From: Sorghum bicolor
Taxonomy: Eukaryota; Streptophyta; Magnoliopsida; Poales; Poaceae
Reading direction: 5' to 3'
Length of the DNA: 64,000 nucleotides
Assembly: GCF_000003195.3 (NCBI RefSeq)
Contig: NC_012870.2
Location: 4,766,501-4,830,500, forward strand
Below, in pieces: positions 1 to 16,600 of this stretch (position 1 is the stretch's first letter; each line of letters begins with the position of its first letter). The translations under genes and the position numbers were made by a program. Below the pieces are notes generated by a model. It was not told where the DNA came from. It worked only from the letters and a program-made list of their open reading frames with translations, and made no database searches.

Positions 1-728
1 TTTGGTCAGCGATCGCGATTTGCAAGCTGCCAGTAGACGGGGAAAGGATTGATCGATCTCCATGATACCGAAAGACGAACGAACTGAAGATGGGCTGGCG
101 CTGGAGAGGGAGCCGCGTCCACATTATTATTTGTTTTATTTTCTTTTTTTGTTTATTATGAGAATAATAATGAATGAATCAGGTGGGGGGATGTAAACTC
201 GGTGGTTGTTGGTGTGTCCAGAGAAAAAGAAAAGGAGAAAAAGAAAGGCAGAAAAAAAAAATTGTCCATACATGAACAAGCCCAGGGTCGTCGTCTGTGT
301 ATAGGAAGGAATTAAAACGTTTTTGTTTTTCTGTTTTGTTTTTCTGTCATTCTTTGCTTTTGTTCCCGTTTTGGCAATGAGAATATCGGGTAAACACATA
401 ATCATTCTTATTATTCTTTTTACTTCTTACTATTATTCCTTTTTCTTATTTTATATATACTCCTATATATATTTTCTTGTCGCATTCGACGTGATCAATC
501 TTTGTAAAGATTGCGATTGCGAGGCTGTTTGATGTGTCTGGGTGTACCCGCGTTGCACTTGCAAGAGTCGTCACAGTGGGGAGGAATCTTGTGGAGAACA
601 TGATGGGTCTGGGGAGCAATTAACAAGAGAAGATGAGATGCTCCCACTCAGAAGTTGCTGGTGCTATTAATCAAGCAGGCGCCAGCTAATGGCGCCGGAT
701 GGCTTTGCATGATTGTATGCTACTATCT
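1..728. other. Gene-poor AT-rich stretch left of the CACTA element
   Basis: No coding region could be supported here. The stretch at about 120-480 is rich in homopurine and homopyrimidine runs, and the open frames in it are low complexity without any recognisable domain. It may be flanking or 3' sequence of a gene lying to the left of the window; that cannot be told from the sequence. Confidence 0.4.
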
Positions 729-754
729 ACGCACTATGCCAAAAAGCCTTATCA

Positions 755-1065
755 GCGACGCTTCTACATAGACTAAGAACAAAAAGAGTCACTGATAAGG
801 CTATCAGCGACGCGGGTTAGCTAGACGCGTCGCTGATAAGCTGCCACCATGGCTGGAATGCTGAGAACAATATATCAGCGACGCGGGTAAAGAAAACGCG
901 TCGCTGATATAGTCTGCGACGCGTATTAACAACACGCGTCACAGATAGGAGGTACTATTAGTGACGCATTTTATGAATGCGCGTTACTGATAATAGAAGT
1001 GACGCGTCACTGATAGAGGGACATATCAGTGACTCATATTGCTTACAAGGGTCACAGATAGCTTG
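755..1065. repeat. Left subterminal repeat cluster of the CACTA element
   Basis: Short motifs of the form TATCAGCGACGCG and their reverse complements alternate at close spacing, for example around 755-770, 802-838, 874-910 and 915-985. The matching cluster lies at the right end. In CACTA elements such arrays bind the TNPA-type protein. Confidence 0.8.
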
Positions 1066-3598
1066 TACACAGCACGAATCTTAATGCATGTACACAGCAC
1101 CCCATTACACAACGCCACCGCTCCTTCTCCGGTAAAAAAAAATTCTCTGCAGCGCCGACGCCCTTCTCCGGTCCGGCTGTGCCGACGCCCTTCCCAACGC
1201 CGGCCGCCCTGTCCGCGTCGCTCTGGCCGGCCGCCCTGGCCGCGCCGCGCCGCCCGCCCGCCTGCCCGCCCCGCCCCGCACCGCGTCCGCGAAGCTGCTG
1301 CTCCAGCCGCTCCAGCTGATAACCCCAGCGCTCCGGCCGCTCCAGCTCCAGCTCGGGAGGAGCTCGACAACCCCAGCTCGAGTTCTGTTTGTATAAAGGC
1401 ATTTTTGAAAAAAAAACCTTAGAAAACTTATTGTTAGAGGCTGATAAAAAAGACGCCTGAAATACATGTACATTTGGAGGCGTTTTAGAGAAACGCCTTC
1501 CTAGTCCATGGCATTTGGAGGCGTTTATGCATAAAAAGCCGATCACCCTAATTTGTTTTAATCTGTAGATGACTCTTCTCTGCTTAGAGAAAAAAAGCCG
1601 ATCACCCTAATTTGGCCCACAGCAATCGGAAAAAAGCCATCGACCAAGCACAAGCAGATGACTCTTCTCCCGTAGCGCCTCTGCCTGCACCCTCGGCCAC
1701 CTCTGCCCGTGCCTTCACCTTCCCTGGTCGCCTCCGCCCGCGCCGCCCCGGCCGTCTCCACTAGCATCCGAGTTCCACCGTGGCCCTCCCCAGGCTGCCT
1801 TGCGCCGCCCTAGCCATCTCCGCACGGCGACGGGATCGGCTCCCAGTCGGCCCTCGAGAAGACGACTTGCACGGGTCTCTTCGCGGCGGCGGCGGCGGCC
1901 ACCTCAAGCGGCCACGGCGGCGGCAGGATTCCTCATCTGCGGTGGCCACCTCAAGCGGTCATGGCGGCGGCAGGATTTCTCATCTGCGGCGAGCCCCTGA
2001 TGCGCCGTCGGCGGTTGCGCAACTTCCTCATGCGCGGCGGGCCCCTGATGCAGCGTCGACGGAGCGGCTCCATCCGCGCCAGTAGCAATAGTTCGGCCAC
2101 CCCACACACCTGAAGGCAACAACGACGCTTCCAAGGTAAAATTATCCATGGCGCCCTGTTCAGTGGAGATTTAGGGTTCGTTTCCAAAAATTCGTGAACT
2201 AGGGTATTGGGAATTTGGGGGAGTAAACTTTGATTGGACTGAGATCTACATAATCCCCTCCTTGGATGTGCTAATCCGAAACCCCCTAGCTCCTTATCGG
2301 TCAATGCTTATAAGCCAGTCATTGGCTTAATTAAATTATGAAGAAATCAAGTGTTCCCTAAATACTGTCGTTGCTACTTCGTAGCACTGTGCTCAGAAAA
2401 TATTGCTCTAAATACTGTCGTTGCTATGATTTTGTCCAACTTCTGTCTTCATGTACATTATTTTAATTTGAAAAATATTGGAATGAAACAAATGGCATAG
2501 TGCTGCAGCTTCATCACACCCTACTCAGGTAAGCAATGCTCAAGGTGCTGTAAACAAAGCAAAATGCTACTGCTTGACACTACTGTACAGGTTTAATTCT
2601 GCTCCTATTAGCATTATCGTTGCTACAAAAAGTACTGTTTAATACTGGAGATGTGACTTTCATTCCTAACGCTGCTGATTGGTGCTCTAGTTTATTGATT
2701 ACTGCATATGTTCAGTTTCCTGGTGAAAATACGTTAAGTAATTGTATGCTAAAGTAGTGTTCTACAAGCACCCTTAGTGCTCCGCTCTGCATTATTTGTT
2801 TGGGAGCAACAAAAGGCCTCAGCAGCTCACCACCTTGTTTGACAGGAAGGTGCTGCTTTCGACTGGCATGAAACTTTGCTTCATGCCTGTGATCTGTACA
2901 TAAAAACTTTGCTTGATGTACCTAGACAGGCAAGACTCAAACAAATAGATTTAAGCCATAGAAATGACTTGCTTCATGTACCAACTTCTATCTTCATGTA
3001 CAATTCTTTTAACTTGTAAAAAAATATTGGAATGAAACAAATGGCATAGTAATTTTGTCATTTGTCTATCTGTATCAATTTGGCTACTTGATTTTAGATC
3101 TGCACATTATGCTAACTGCTACTCATATATCTTCTACGGATGGATTTATACCCACAAATAAGTCACCCTCATTATTTTCTACTTTGCCGTAGGTTCAGAG
3201 AAGATTTTCCTTTGATATGAATTGCAAATACAATGGCAACTTGCACGTGAAGGTGTATCTTTGTCCTTTTTAAATGCCTGTTGAAGTAAGTAGAAGTTTC
3301 CTCTCTAGTTACTTTCCAAACAGTTATTAATTATTGTTTTGATATATGCTAGCTGATTTATTGGAGCATAATGGTTTTGCAGGATCTGAAGAACAGCCTA
3401 TATACACTCAAATGTAGTTACAGCTTACGTACTGTAAGAAATCTTCTATGTTGCTGCTCAGCATGTATTATTAGCAATCTTCTAGGTTTGTAGCTCCCAA
3501 ACCCTGGAGAATGTTGCTGATCGATCGACTGATTCGCTGCATATATGTTCTGTACTCCTGCATCAACTGAATATGACCCTTGTAACACTACATTTCAG

Positions 3599-3772
3599 GT
3601 GGCGCACTACAAGAGACTGAGGAAGGTGATGTTTGTGAACAAGGTACCAAAATCTGCTGCTGGAAAGATTTTGAGAAGAGAGCTCATCGCCCAAGTCAGA
3701 TCATCCAAAGCTGTAGCGAATTGGATGTATGAATTTTATGAATTGGATGTAGCGAATTTTGAGACGACATGA
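3599..3772 (+). pseudogene. Captured C-terminal exon of a 4-coumarate-CoA-ligase-like (acyl-CoA synthetase) gene
   Basis: The exon begins after a good acceptor (CATTTCAG) and reads [20 protein letters not shown], then [17 protein letters not shown], before a short unrelated tail and a stop at 3770-3772. This is the AMP-binding C-terminal domain, including the A10 motif [13 protein letters not shown] with its catalytic lysine. Wording such as [14 protein letters not shown] and QVRS resembles the plant 4CL-like (4CLL) group more than true 4CL. The adenylation domain that should precede it is absent, so the fragment cannot be an enzyme. It lies entirely inside the CACTA element, which points to capture of a host exon with its 3' splice site. 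Whether it is transcribed is unknown. Confidence 0.82.
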
Positions 3773-3934
3773 ATATTTTGTAGTAAGAATTGTATCTAAA
3801 AACCTTGTAAAGAATGTATTGTTGAAATGGTGAAACATTTGTGTGTGCTTATATATATATTTATAAAAAAAATCATATACATATATATAGGGTATATATA
3901 TATATATGATTTTTTTTATTTTTCGGAAATTGTT

Positions 3935-4215
3935 ATCAGTGACACGTATTAGCTACACGCGTCGCAGATAGTTCGTTATCAGTGACTCTTATTGGCTCCA
4001 CACGTCGCAGATAAGGGCTTATCTGCGACGCGTGTAGCCAACAAGCGTCGCAGATAAGAGATTATCTGCGACACGTGTAGCTAATACGCGTCACTGATAA
4101 GGGCTTATCTGCGACGCGTGAGCACGCGTCGCAGATAAGCCCTTATCAGTGACGTGAAATTAGTGACGCGTGTTTTCCGCGTCTCTGATAAGCCTTATGA
4201 AGCGTCGCTGATAAG
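3935..4215. repeat. Right subterminal repeat cluster of the CACTA element
   Basis: This is the mirror of the left cluster: repeated TATCTGCGACGCGT and TATCAGTGACGCG motifs in both orientations, separated by short spacers such as TAGCCAAC and TAGCTAAT. Several adjacent pairs are inverted and could form hairpins. Confidence 0.8.
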
Positions 4216-4404
4216 CTTTTCTGGCATAGTGACGTATATATGATCAAGGTCTTTAGTGGCGAACAACTAACTCAAAGGAAAGGTCTGCTTGCTTCTTGTT
4301 ATACTACTAGTCCCAAACAACAGGCAGAATGTCAGATTTTAACCTTGCTGTAAACCGAAGATACCGCCGAAGACAGGTGCGGCTATTCTGGTAATCTGTA
4401 CGTA

Positions 4405-4626
4405 CTCCCTCCGTCCCAAAAAGAGTGATGTTTCTGACTTTAAGACATCGCGTTTGACCGTTCATCTTATTTAAAAATTTTATGTAAATTACAAAATAAA
4501 TTAATCATGAGCAAAGTATCTCTAATGATAAAACAAGTCTTAATAAAATATATAATATCTATATAAAAAATTTAAATAAGACGAATGATCAAATAAGATA
4601 TTTTTTTTTAGGGAGGGACGAGGGAG
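4405..4626. mobile_element. Stowaway-like MITE (Tc1/Mariner)
   Basis: The ends are CTCCCTCCGTCCC and, at the right, GGGAGGGACGAGGGAG. They are near-perfect inverted repeats flanked by the TA target dinucleotide (4403-4404 and 4627-4628). The 222-bp AT-rich interior has no coding capacity. Boundaries and TA duplication are typical of grass Stowaway elements. Confidence 0.92.
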
Positions 4627-4628
4627 TA

Positions 4629-5592
4629 GTCACTAGTCAGTGGGAGTCGCGTGGTCCTGACGGGCGACGACACACGCTAACGGTAGTATCCGGGTTTAAC
4701 GGACGGACCACTGGTTTGTTATGCCCCAGGAACAGCCGGACAGGGAAGTCAGTAACGGATCCTGAACGGCTGAACCCATCGTGCAAGTGGGTGTTGCTGG
4801 TGTGGTGGGTGTTTCTTCAGACTTGAGAGAGTACACAAACGGAGGCCGATGGTGAAAACATTTTCACATCATCACATGACCACCGGTAACTGACTGAGAA
4901 CTCCGTCAGGAGTCAGGACCATGCACGTTAATCGCCAACTCTGACAGTGCCGTGCCGTGCGGCGAGGCATGGCGGGCCGAGCCTGAGGGGCCTGAACGCG
5001 ATAAATTCGGATCGGGGTGTTGTTGGGCCGCGTCGGAACTTGGCCCAACCAAACTCAGACGCGACACAAAAGCACAAAAAGGCATCCACCGCCCACCGCC
5101 ACGGGAATCCAGCCGGCTACTCGTACTACGTCACTCGGGCCTCGGGGCGTTGCGCTGCCGGCTCCCTCCCGGTGCCGGGTTGGTGGCCGGAGAACACGAC
5201 AGGATCCCGTCAGAGCTCGGCGGACAGGTATCACGTCGCGTCACCGACGCGCGCGGCATATACTAGTACTAGTATCATCAGACAGAGACAGATATGGCAC
5301 ATGTGCACGCGACATGAAACAAAACCGTTTGGAACCAAGCAATCGAACCGATCCAGGGGCCTGCAGCGGCCGGCCTTGATGGCACATGTACACATCTCGA
5401 GCGGCTTCGAACCAATCTCATTCTCATCTCGTCATCAGTCCTATGCTATGAAGCCAGTTACCACTTTACTAGTACCGTCTCTACAGCAACCGTACTCACT
5501 CAGGTCCAAACTCCATTCATCATCTACACGCAGCAAGGAGAGGAGAGGAGAGGAGAGGAGAGGAGAGGCAACTATATGATTCCCCACCCAAG
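4629..5592. other. Intergenic region 3' of the CDPK gene
   Basis: This stretch probably includes the 3' untranslated region of the kinase. A GAGAG-type pentamer repeat (about 5537-5568) lies just past the stop codon. The open frames on the plus strand overlap each other, show no domain and look like chance frames in GC-rich DNA. No gene is supported. Confidence 0.5.
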
Positions 5593-8754
<3,162 letters not shown>

Positions 8755-10671
8755 CGCGGCCGTCGGCTGGCGGGGGCGAACACGAGTCGCCGGAATCTTT
8801 TTCGGGGCGGGCGCCCAAGCTGACCCCCCGCTCGGATCCAAGAAGCACAGCTAGCTCTCAACTCCTCGAGCTCCGCGTCGTCGGCTCAGATCACGTCGCG
8901 GATATATGGATGTATGTATGTCTCTTCCAGCATCCGGGAACGGACCTCTTTCGAGCAGGAGATCGGATACCTCGCGCGGGAAACTATGGAAAGCCAAGAT
9001 CAAAGATGGAAAGAAACGCGCCGATCGCCTCGAGTGCGTGTCGAAGTCAACGCCAGACAAGGTATCCCGGAGCTTGCAATGCAGAAATCAGACGCCTTGG
9101 GACAGCAGCTACCGCCTGCGCATCAACAGTAACGAAGCGGCGAGAGCGACCGCATGGCCACCAAAAGCTTTTGGACCTCGTCGTCCTGCCGGCGCGGCAG
9201 GTGGAGGAAGAAGCAGTCAAAGGCGAGAGCACAGATGCAAGAAACCAAATTGCTCAAGGCAGAGAGAGGGGTAGTAGGGCCACCTCTATAGAGGACCGAG
9301 GATTACAAGCAAGGGGCCAGCAAGCAGCTCGACCATGACCATGATAGGCAGCTAGCTCGAAGAAGAACAAGAAGTGATGAGAGCATGAATAGGAGCAGCG
9401 GGGGCAACAAAAGGGCAGGAGCTGAGGGTCTGGAAACGCGTGATCCCCTCGTTACGTGCGTGAGGGGAAGTATGAATGGACCAAGAAGCGAACAAAAACG
9501 AGATCCAGGAGGAGGCGTCGTGGGGACCGACCTGAGGCGGTTGTACTGGGCTGCCGCGGCGGATACGCGCAGTTGAGAGTTCAGACCGAGGGGGGGAAAT
9601 GATTGGGTGGCTACTCGTGTCTAGCTGTTGATGAGTTTGACATGGCACGGCGAGGAAGGAGCAGGAGCTATAGCAGGAAGGAAGAGGGCGCGAAGTGGGG
9701 ATCCGCGAGGAGGCACGACGACGCCAAGTGTCATTGTTTTTGTCCTGTTGCCCCGGTTCTTCCACTTCCATGATCGCGGAGGGAAAGCGGGGCTGAAATG
9801 AAACGCGCGAGACCGGACTTGCGCGTGGGTGGCCGACCGACCGGGTCGCGCCGCGCCGCTCCGCTGTGTGCGAAGTCCAAAAGCGCGTCGCCGTCCCACC
9901 GGGTCCGGGAGCCAATGGGCGTCCGGATCTCCGGCTCTCCCAGAGTACCACCAGCCGCGGCAGGTGGCCGGTAACATCCCAGTTTCAGCTGTGCCGGACA
10001 AAAAATTCCAAATTAGGTGCCCGTCCGATTACGGATTAAACATAGGTGCCGAGCGGTTGCTTTCGGGAAGAACCGGTCAAGCACACGGGAACGAAAATAT
10101 TCTGCTGCGAGAAAGACAACACAGCGTGGCGTGGGCACGCAACAGCTCACGGAAGACACGTAAACAATCAATGCATACGCATGATTAGTTTGGATACGGA
10201 TTCTACGCTATCAGTTCTGACCTTGTTGATTGAATGTAATAAACCAAGGACAAAAATACAACAGTGCATTACACTCCGAGACAAATATACCGGAGGCAAA
10301 CCACAGGGAAATGAAATCAAGACGGCATTTGGGGGGCCAGAAAACAAAAATTACACCTCGAGACACATCTTTGTTCTATTTTACACCCCAAGAGCACAAG
10401 CATATTACACAACATGCAGGCCGGCTCAGATGAGGAAATGAATTGTGTGGGGGCAGACTCCACTGACCTTGAGGATGGGTTTACAAGCCCCAGACATGAG
10501 ATATATAGTAGTGTTATCTTCCTGCTGCAGGGAAATCTGTATGGCCATATAAACCTTTGTCGCAGATAACTTCATTCCCTTGATTATAAACCGAGGTAAG
10601 GTTGCTACCAAGTGGTGCAATCCAATCCCAAATGACACCATTGAATGCAGATTCCAACTGAGGGCTCACCC
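8755..10671. other. Promoter/5' region of the CDPK gene and 3' flank of NUP1
   Basis: This stretch separates two minus-strand genes. It should contain the 5' untranslated leader of the kinase (GC-rich, about 8755-9950) and the 3' untranslated region of the nucleoporin (about 10200-10671). Several open frames overlap on both strands, none with a domain. A leader intron is possible but I could not fix its ends. Confidence 0.5.
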
Positions 10672-13600
10672 TTATCTCTTCTTTGTTGTCCTTTTGACCT
10701 TGATCACTCTTCGGTTCGACTTGTCACCGCCACCACCCCCACTGCCCAATGAAAAATTCCCACCCTGAAACTCTAGACTGCCAGCGGCTGGAAAGGACGG
10801 GTTCTGCTGTGTTGAGCCTTGTTGGCTGCCAAACTGAAAAACACCAGCTGGCTGGACTGCGGGAGCACCAAATACCGGGGCAGCAGGTGAGATATTCTGC
10901 TGTCCAAATGATGAAGAACCAAATATTGGCGCTGGCGCAGGTGCCGCCTGACTAGTGTCATCTGCCATGCTGTCTTCGTTCATCTGATCATTTCCAGGGG
11001 AAGCCATGCCGAAGGCTGTGTTGGTATTAGTCATTCCAAATGCAGGCTGTGGAGACGAGTTCATGCTAGTGTTTGCTGAAGTAAATGAGAAAACTGATGA
11101 TGGTTGAGATGAGAACGTTGGAGCTGGCTGCGCTCCAAATGCAAAACCGCTGCCTGAAGAAGCTGATTGCCCAAATGTAAATGTGCTGGGTGCGGATGAA
11201 CTTGAGCCAAAAGGGTTGCTAAAATCTGAGGCTGACGAAACTGTGGAGGAGGCAAACACACTCGTACTGGCCACCGTTGATGCACCAGAAGAGCTAGGTG
11301 AAGAAAATGTGAACCCAGTACTTGAGCTAGCGCTAAATGGGTTCGCAAACGTAGCTCCAGTTCCAAATGGTGAATTGCCAAATCCAGCCCCTGATGTGGA
11401 AGTTGTTGCTCCAAAAGAGACAGTGCCAGGTCCAGATGAGACTCCTGCTCCAAATGACACGGTCCCAGGTCCAGATGAGGAGGCTCCAGCTCCAGAGGAC
11501 ACGATCCCAGGTCCAGATGAGGAGGGTCCTGCTCCAAATCCAGGTCCAGACGAGGCAGCTCCTGATCCAAAAGACACCCCAGGTCCTGATGAGGCAGCTC
11601 CAACTCCAAAGGCAACAGTCCCAGATCCTGATGAGGAAGCTCCTGCCCCAAAAGAGAAAACCCCAGGTCCAGATGAGTGAGCTGCTGTCCCAAAAGCTGA
11701 TGAAGTTCCAGGTGCGGAAGATGATGCTCCAACACCAAAAGATATGGTCCCTGAACCAGTCGAGGAAGCTCCAAGTCCAAAAGATAACGTCCCCGATCCA
11801 GACGAGCAAGCACCAAGTCCAGGAGTCATGGCCGGGAATGGTGACCCAGATTGTGGTTTTGAACTCTGTGATGGTTGTTGCATTGTTCCCTCTGACTGTG
11901 CCGGCTTACTACCAAAGAATGTGCTAGCAGCTGATGGTTGAGAGGTAGTACCAGCAACTGATGATGTGCTGAGGCCAGTTGATTGGGCTGGCGAACTGAA
12001 CCCAAAAAGGCTGTTTCCAGAGCTCGGAAATGTAAATGATGGGGTTGAAGCAGACTGTAAACCTGGTGCAGTAGAAGTACTAGATGGTGCAGCCATAGCT
12101 ATGCCAGCAACATCACTTGAAGCTGCAACCGGGGAGAAACTAGGCGTAGAAGTGACAGAACTTGAAAAGCTTGCAATATTTGATGACACAGGTGAAGTAA
12201 AAAGTTTCGATGGCGACTTGCTGGTTGCATCTGGTGGCAAAGATTTCACTTCATCTTTTGCAGCCCCTACACCAAATGATATGGTGCTAGCTGCCTTATT
12301 CTCAACAGTTGTGCCATCTGATTTAGCTGATGTTACCACTGACGAGCCAACCGGAGCGCTGGAAGAAAAACTAAATGCTGTAAATGCAGGAGACGATGAA
12401 ATAGCTGGACTGCTACTGGATACAGCAAATATGGAGTTGGAAGCAGCAGAGCTGATAGCAGGTTTATCAGTAGGTGGAGCAGTTTCGAGCTTTGGTGGCG
12501 AGTACGAGAAGCCATTGCTCAGGCTTGAAGTAGATGCCGCAGAAGTAAAACGGAGAGGTACGTTCAGTGTTGCTGATGCAGCTGAGGGCAACACCTTTTC
12601 CGATGATTTAGCTACATCTTCTGCTTTTTCTGTTTTATCACCTCTCTCTGGACTAGTGCTGGCTAATGGTGTGGGCTTCATGACACTGGAAACATAAAAA
12701 GCAAAATAGATTAGCAGACTTAAAAACATTGAAAACAACCAGGCTTACATTACAGGAGGATCAGCTTTAAGACTATATAGATTTATTAAATGCATCACTA
12801 AGTTAAAAAAAAAATTATCTCTCCATTGTCCATCAAAGATCCACATCCAATTACTAACACCAAGTCTAACCAATTTCATGATAAGATAAATACTCAGTTG
12901 CACAGTAACACATAAGACATTGCAATTATGGTGCACATTCTTACTACTAATAATATAAATGTTCCCTGAAACATCAAAAGAGAGACAAGGATACAAGAGA
13001 AATCACCTCTGCCCATGTGTGGAATTGTTTTTTACAGTTGATGTTTCCGAAACTGATGTAATTGACTGCTTGATGCCAAAAATAGAATTTGAAGCACCAG
13101 TCTGTTTATCATCATTAACTGAAGCAACTGACATTGCTGATACACCAGTTGCAGGACGGCTGCCAGGAGGTGCATTTGAGAATGCAAAACCAGTATTGTT
13201 GTCCACAGAAGCATTGGGAACTGCCTTCCCAGGATCATTAGATAAAAGCAAACCACTAGATGAAGGGACAGTTTTGGACAGTGATGCTACAGGCTGTTCA
13301 CTAACCGGAGAATCAGCAATGTTCTTCTTTAAGTTTGGTTCGACCCTTTGCTCTAATATATTTTCTTTTCTACTTGAATCAATTTTTTGCTCAGTTGTTT
13401 CAATCTTACTTGATGGTGGAATACGAATCTCCAGATCATCATCCAACTCTGGTGAGTCCTTGAAAACATAACGGTAAGAAAAAAGTGTCAGCACAAGTGT
13501 TGGATATATGATTGCATACATTACATTTGATAAAAAGAGTACACATTTCTCATACCTCTCTCACAGCCATTTTAAAGCCTGGCGTCAGTGATTTAGAAGC

Positions 13601-16600
13601 AGCAACTGGGTTCCCCAAAAGGGTAGGTCTATCAGAAAAGGCAGCTTTTGGCAGTACGTCTTTTATTATATTTAGCTTGTCTTTCTTAAACAGGGAACCA
13701 TTCAAATTTGTATCAAGGGGTCCATTTGCACCATCCAAATCTTGAAACTTCAGGGAACTAGATTGGTTATACATACTGCTTGGCCCAGCATCTTGCATAA
13801 CAGGTTTCTTTGACATAGAATTACTAGCATTCGGAGTAACAGATTGCTGCTGTTTTGGTGATGGAGCTATTATATTAAGCTGCTCAAATATTTTCTCAGC
13901 CATCTTGTTTGATTGAGCAGGTATGGGTGGAATGCTATCACTAGATTTACCATCTCCCCCATTCTTTTGGGATTCTAGGGGTCTCAGAGATTGACTACTC
14001 CCAACCTGTCTTTTTGAGCTCGAAGACTGAATGGATAGTGAGAAGGTTTCCTCACTTGTATGGCTAGTGAGAAGGTTTCCTCGAGGATTTGCACGAGAAT
14101 CCCTAAAAGAAGACATCATATTTGACTTCTGCCGAATTCTACGAATAGGGCCTACAGATCCAGGTTCATTCTCTAATTCAGCCACCCTTCGTTTCAGGAC
14201 CTGTTATGGATATGGGAGTATAGTGAGAAAACTCTGGTGCATAAAGTTCAGACCATGCAGAAGTTACATACACCTCAAAGAAAGTTCCTCAATGATGTAC
14301 CCAACAAGTCTAGATTCCATGATATTATTCAAAGATCAATAAATTGAGTTGATATGTTGCTTTCTATCATATAAATATTTGCATGTGGCACATCACAGAC
14401 ATCAGGAGAAAAATCATAGATTTTACACGTTCACAACCATAATTCTGTAACGTATCCACACCGCTTTCTAATATTTGTGTATAATGAAAGAAAAAATGCA
14501 TACTGTACTTAAAGCTATGCAGTACTCCAAATGTTTAATAAATTACCTGTCTGCCACCAACATGCAAACTTTGCGCTCGTTGGGGCAATGAAGACGTGTT
14601 CACATCGTTGGAATAGTTCTGACCCTACAAGATGCATAAACAAAAAATTACTTCCAATAACTTCGGAAGCTCTTCTCAACTCACTAAATGAAAAAGTAGA
14701 AAATTTCTAGTACTGTAAAACCAAGAGCATTCTGTGTGGAGCACATACAAATAAATATGTGTTCGCGACCTCTGGTAAAGGAAAAAGGTGATATCCTAGA
14801 ACTCATTAAGTCAAACTATTTTAAATCTGACCAGCACTGGCCATCAATATTTGTTAAGTATAAAAGAAATGGTGATACAAGTAAACTTAGATGCTTAGAT
14901 GATAATGCAATTTTATAGTAGCATTTGCATTTGATTGTCAAAATTATATTTTTGAGGTCCATTGCAATGCAAAACTATACTTATCAGAAAACTAGCAACC
15001 TAAAAGAACCTGACATAATGTGTACTAGATATATACCAACCTTAAAATACGGAGAGCGAGACATTCTATATATCGCTGACCGCCCACGTAATCCCGAAGT
15101 CCCATAGCCATTCACAGGGAGACCAGGATTTTCATTCCGAAATTCAAGTGGTGCCTGAACAATTGGTGGTCCAGATCTCCTATCATTGGCAATGTTGCTT
15201 GCTTCCCCTTTATTCTCAAGAAACAAACGGCTCCGCAGACTACTTGATTGGGGTTCCCTCGAATAACGAGAGCTCATATATTGTATCGCGAGTTCTGCAG
15301 GAGAACTATCAACATGATTATGTACCTGTAAAAGTGCAAATTAGATAGGAATTAAATATAAAAGGTAACAGAAGATTCAGACAACAATACCTAAAAGCAA
15401 AGCTACATTTGTTAGCTTCTTCCTAGCTCACTGAATGGTTGATGCTGCAAGTCAGCAATTGTATATATAGTACTTAACAGTCATACCTAGACAAATTATT
15501 ATGCTTACCGAGCTACATGCATCCAATCAAACTAGCGATTTTACATTAGTACAGGAAAAAAGTCAAAAAAACATAAATCCAACAATCTAACCAGCTTTAT
15601 TAACAACATATTTTGGAGTGCAGTAACAACAGGCATTGAAGCTAATGATCTAAATGTGTACAGGTATGTCATTTGCATCCCTGAACTAAAACTTGAGACT
15701 CATGCGTATTTAGGTCCCCAAGGCCCCAAACTAACTGGGAGCCAATAGGGAACAAAAACTAGTTACTAGAGATACCATGGGAACTTATTTCAAACATAAG
15801 CTGTTGTTTGCCACGCGTTTTTTATCTGAAATAAATTATAAATGTAGGATTGACAGTCTTTAATTTAAATGAGGTCTTTAAATTATAAGGAGAAAATCTC
15901 AGTAATGTTCCATTATTCTCATTTAGCATACACATAACCAAAATTGACCATAAATAGGGCCAAGTGTTTGGTAACATAAATTTGCAGTTCTAAGGGATCT
16001 AAATGATACACAATGTAGACAGGGCACATCCACAAGCCTAGGCATAATGGACGGTTTACCAGAAATGCAGTGACAAGAGAGGAAGAAAATATGAAGAGTA
16101 GGTGGGGAAGTTGATGGCCAGGCCAAGCAGACACCATCTCCCACACCCCCACCAAGCTCGGCGTTGATGGCCGGTGCAGCACTCCTTCCAGGAAGGGTGG
16201 TGGCAGAGAGGAGGAACACAGAGATGGGACGTGTAGCCAGCAGGGAGGGAGCAGTAGCACTGCAAGCAGTACATTTTGGACATCGAGCAATCAGGAGTTA
16301 AGGATTCAGGGAAGCCGCGAAGAGAAGGGGTATAGACTCGATGGTGCGCTCGGCCTGCCCCTCCTTCCCCTTTCTTCCCTTTATTTATCTTTTCCCCATT
16401 TTCTTTGCTACTTCCTCTGCTGCATTCCACTGTTCCTAGATTGATATGACATCACCTCACCTCACCTCACGCCTTCACCTCCCCTACCGCCTCAAGAACC
16501 TTGGTGATACACAAAGAACTCGAAGGACATGGGCCTTGTTTACTTCCACTCCAAACCCAAAATTTTTCAAGATTCCCCATCACATCGAATCTTTAGACGC

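Larger units (their letters stand above)
732..4231. mobile_element. Non-autonomous CACTA (DTC) DNA transposon, 3.5 kb, complete
   Basis: The left end begins CACTATGCCAAAAAGC and the right end closes GCTTTTCTGGCATAGTG, giving CACTA-type terminal inverted repeats. The 3-bp target duplication ACG is present on both sides (729-731 and 4232-4234), as expected for CACTA elements. Both subterminal regions (about 755-1060 and 3935-4215) are packed with direct and inverted copies of a short motif close to TATCWGYGACGCG, the usual place for transposase binding. No transposase-like reading frame is visible inside, so the element would depend on another copy for movement. It carries a 4CL-like exon near its right end and two GC-rich islands (about 1130-1390 and 1660-2095) that may be other captured pieces; I do not recognise them. 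Confidence 0.93.

Noticed and set aside
11966..12697. 243-codon plus-strand frame of acidic composition
   Set aside because: It lies antisense to NUP1 exon 9, whose Ser/Ala-rich code keeps the opposite frame open. Splicing, family signature and C-terminus support the minus strand.
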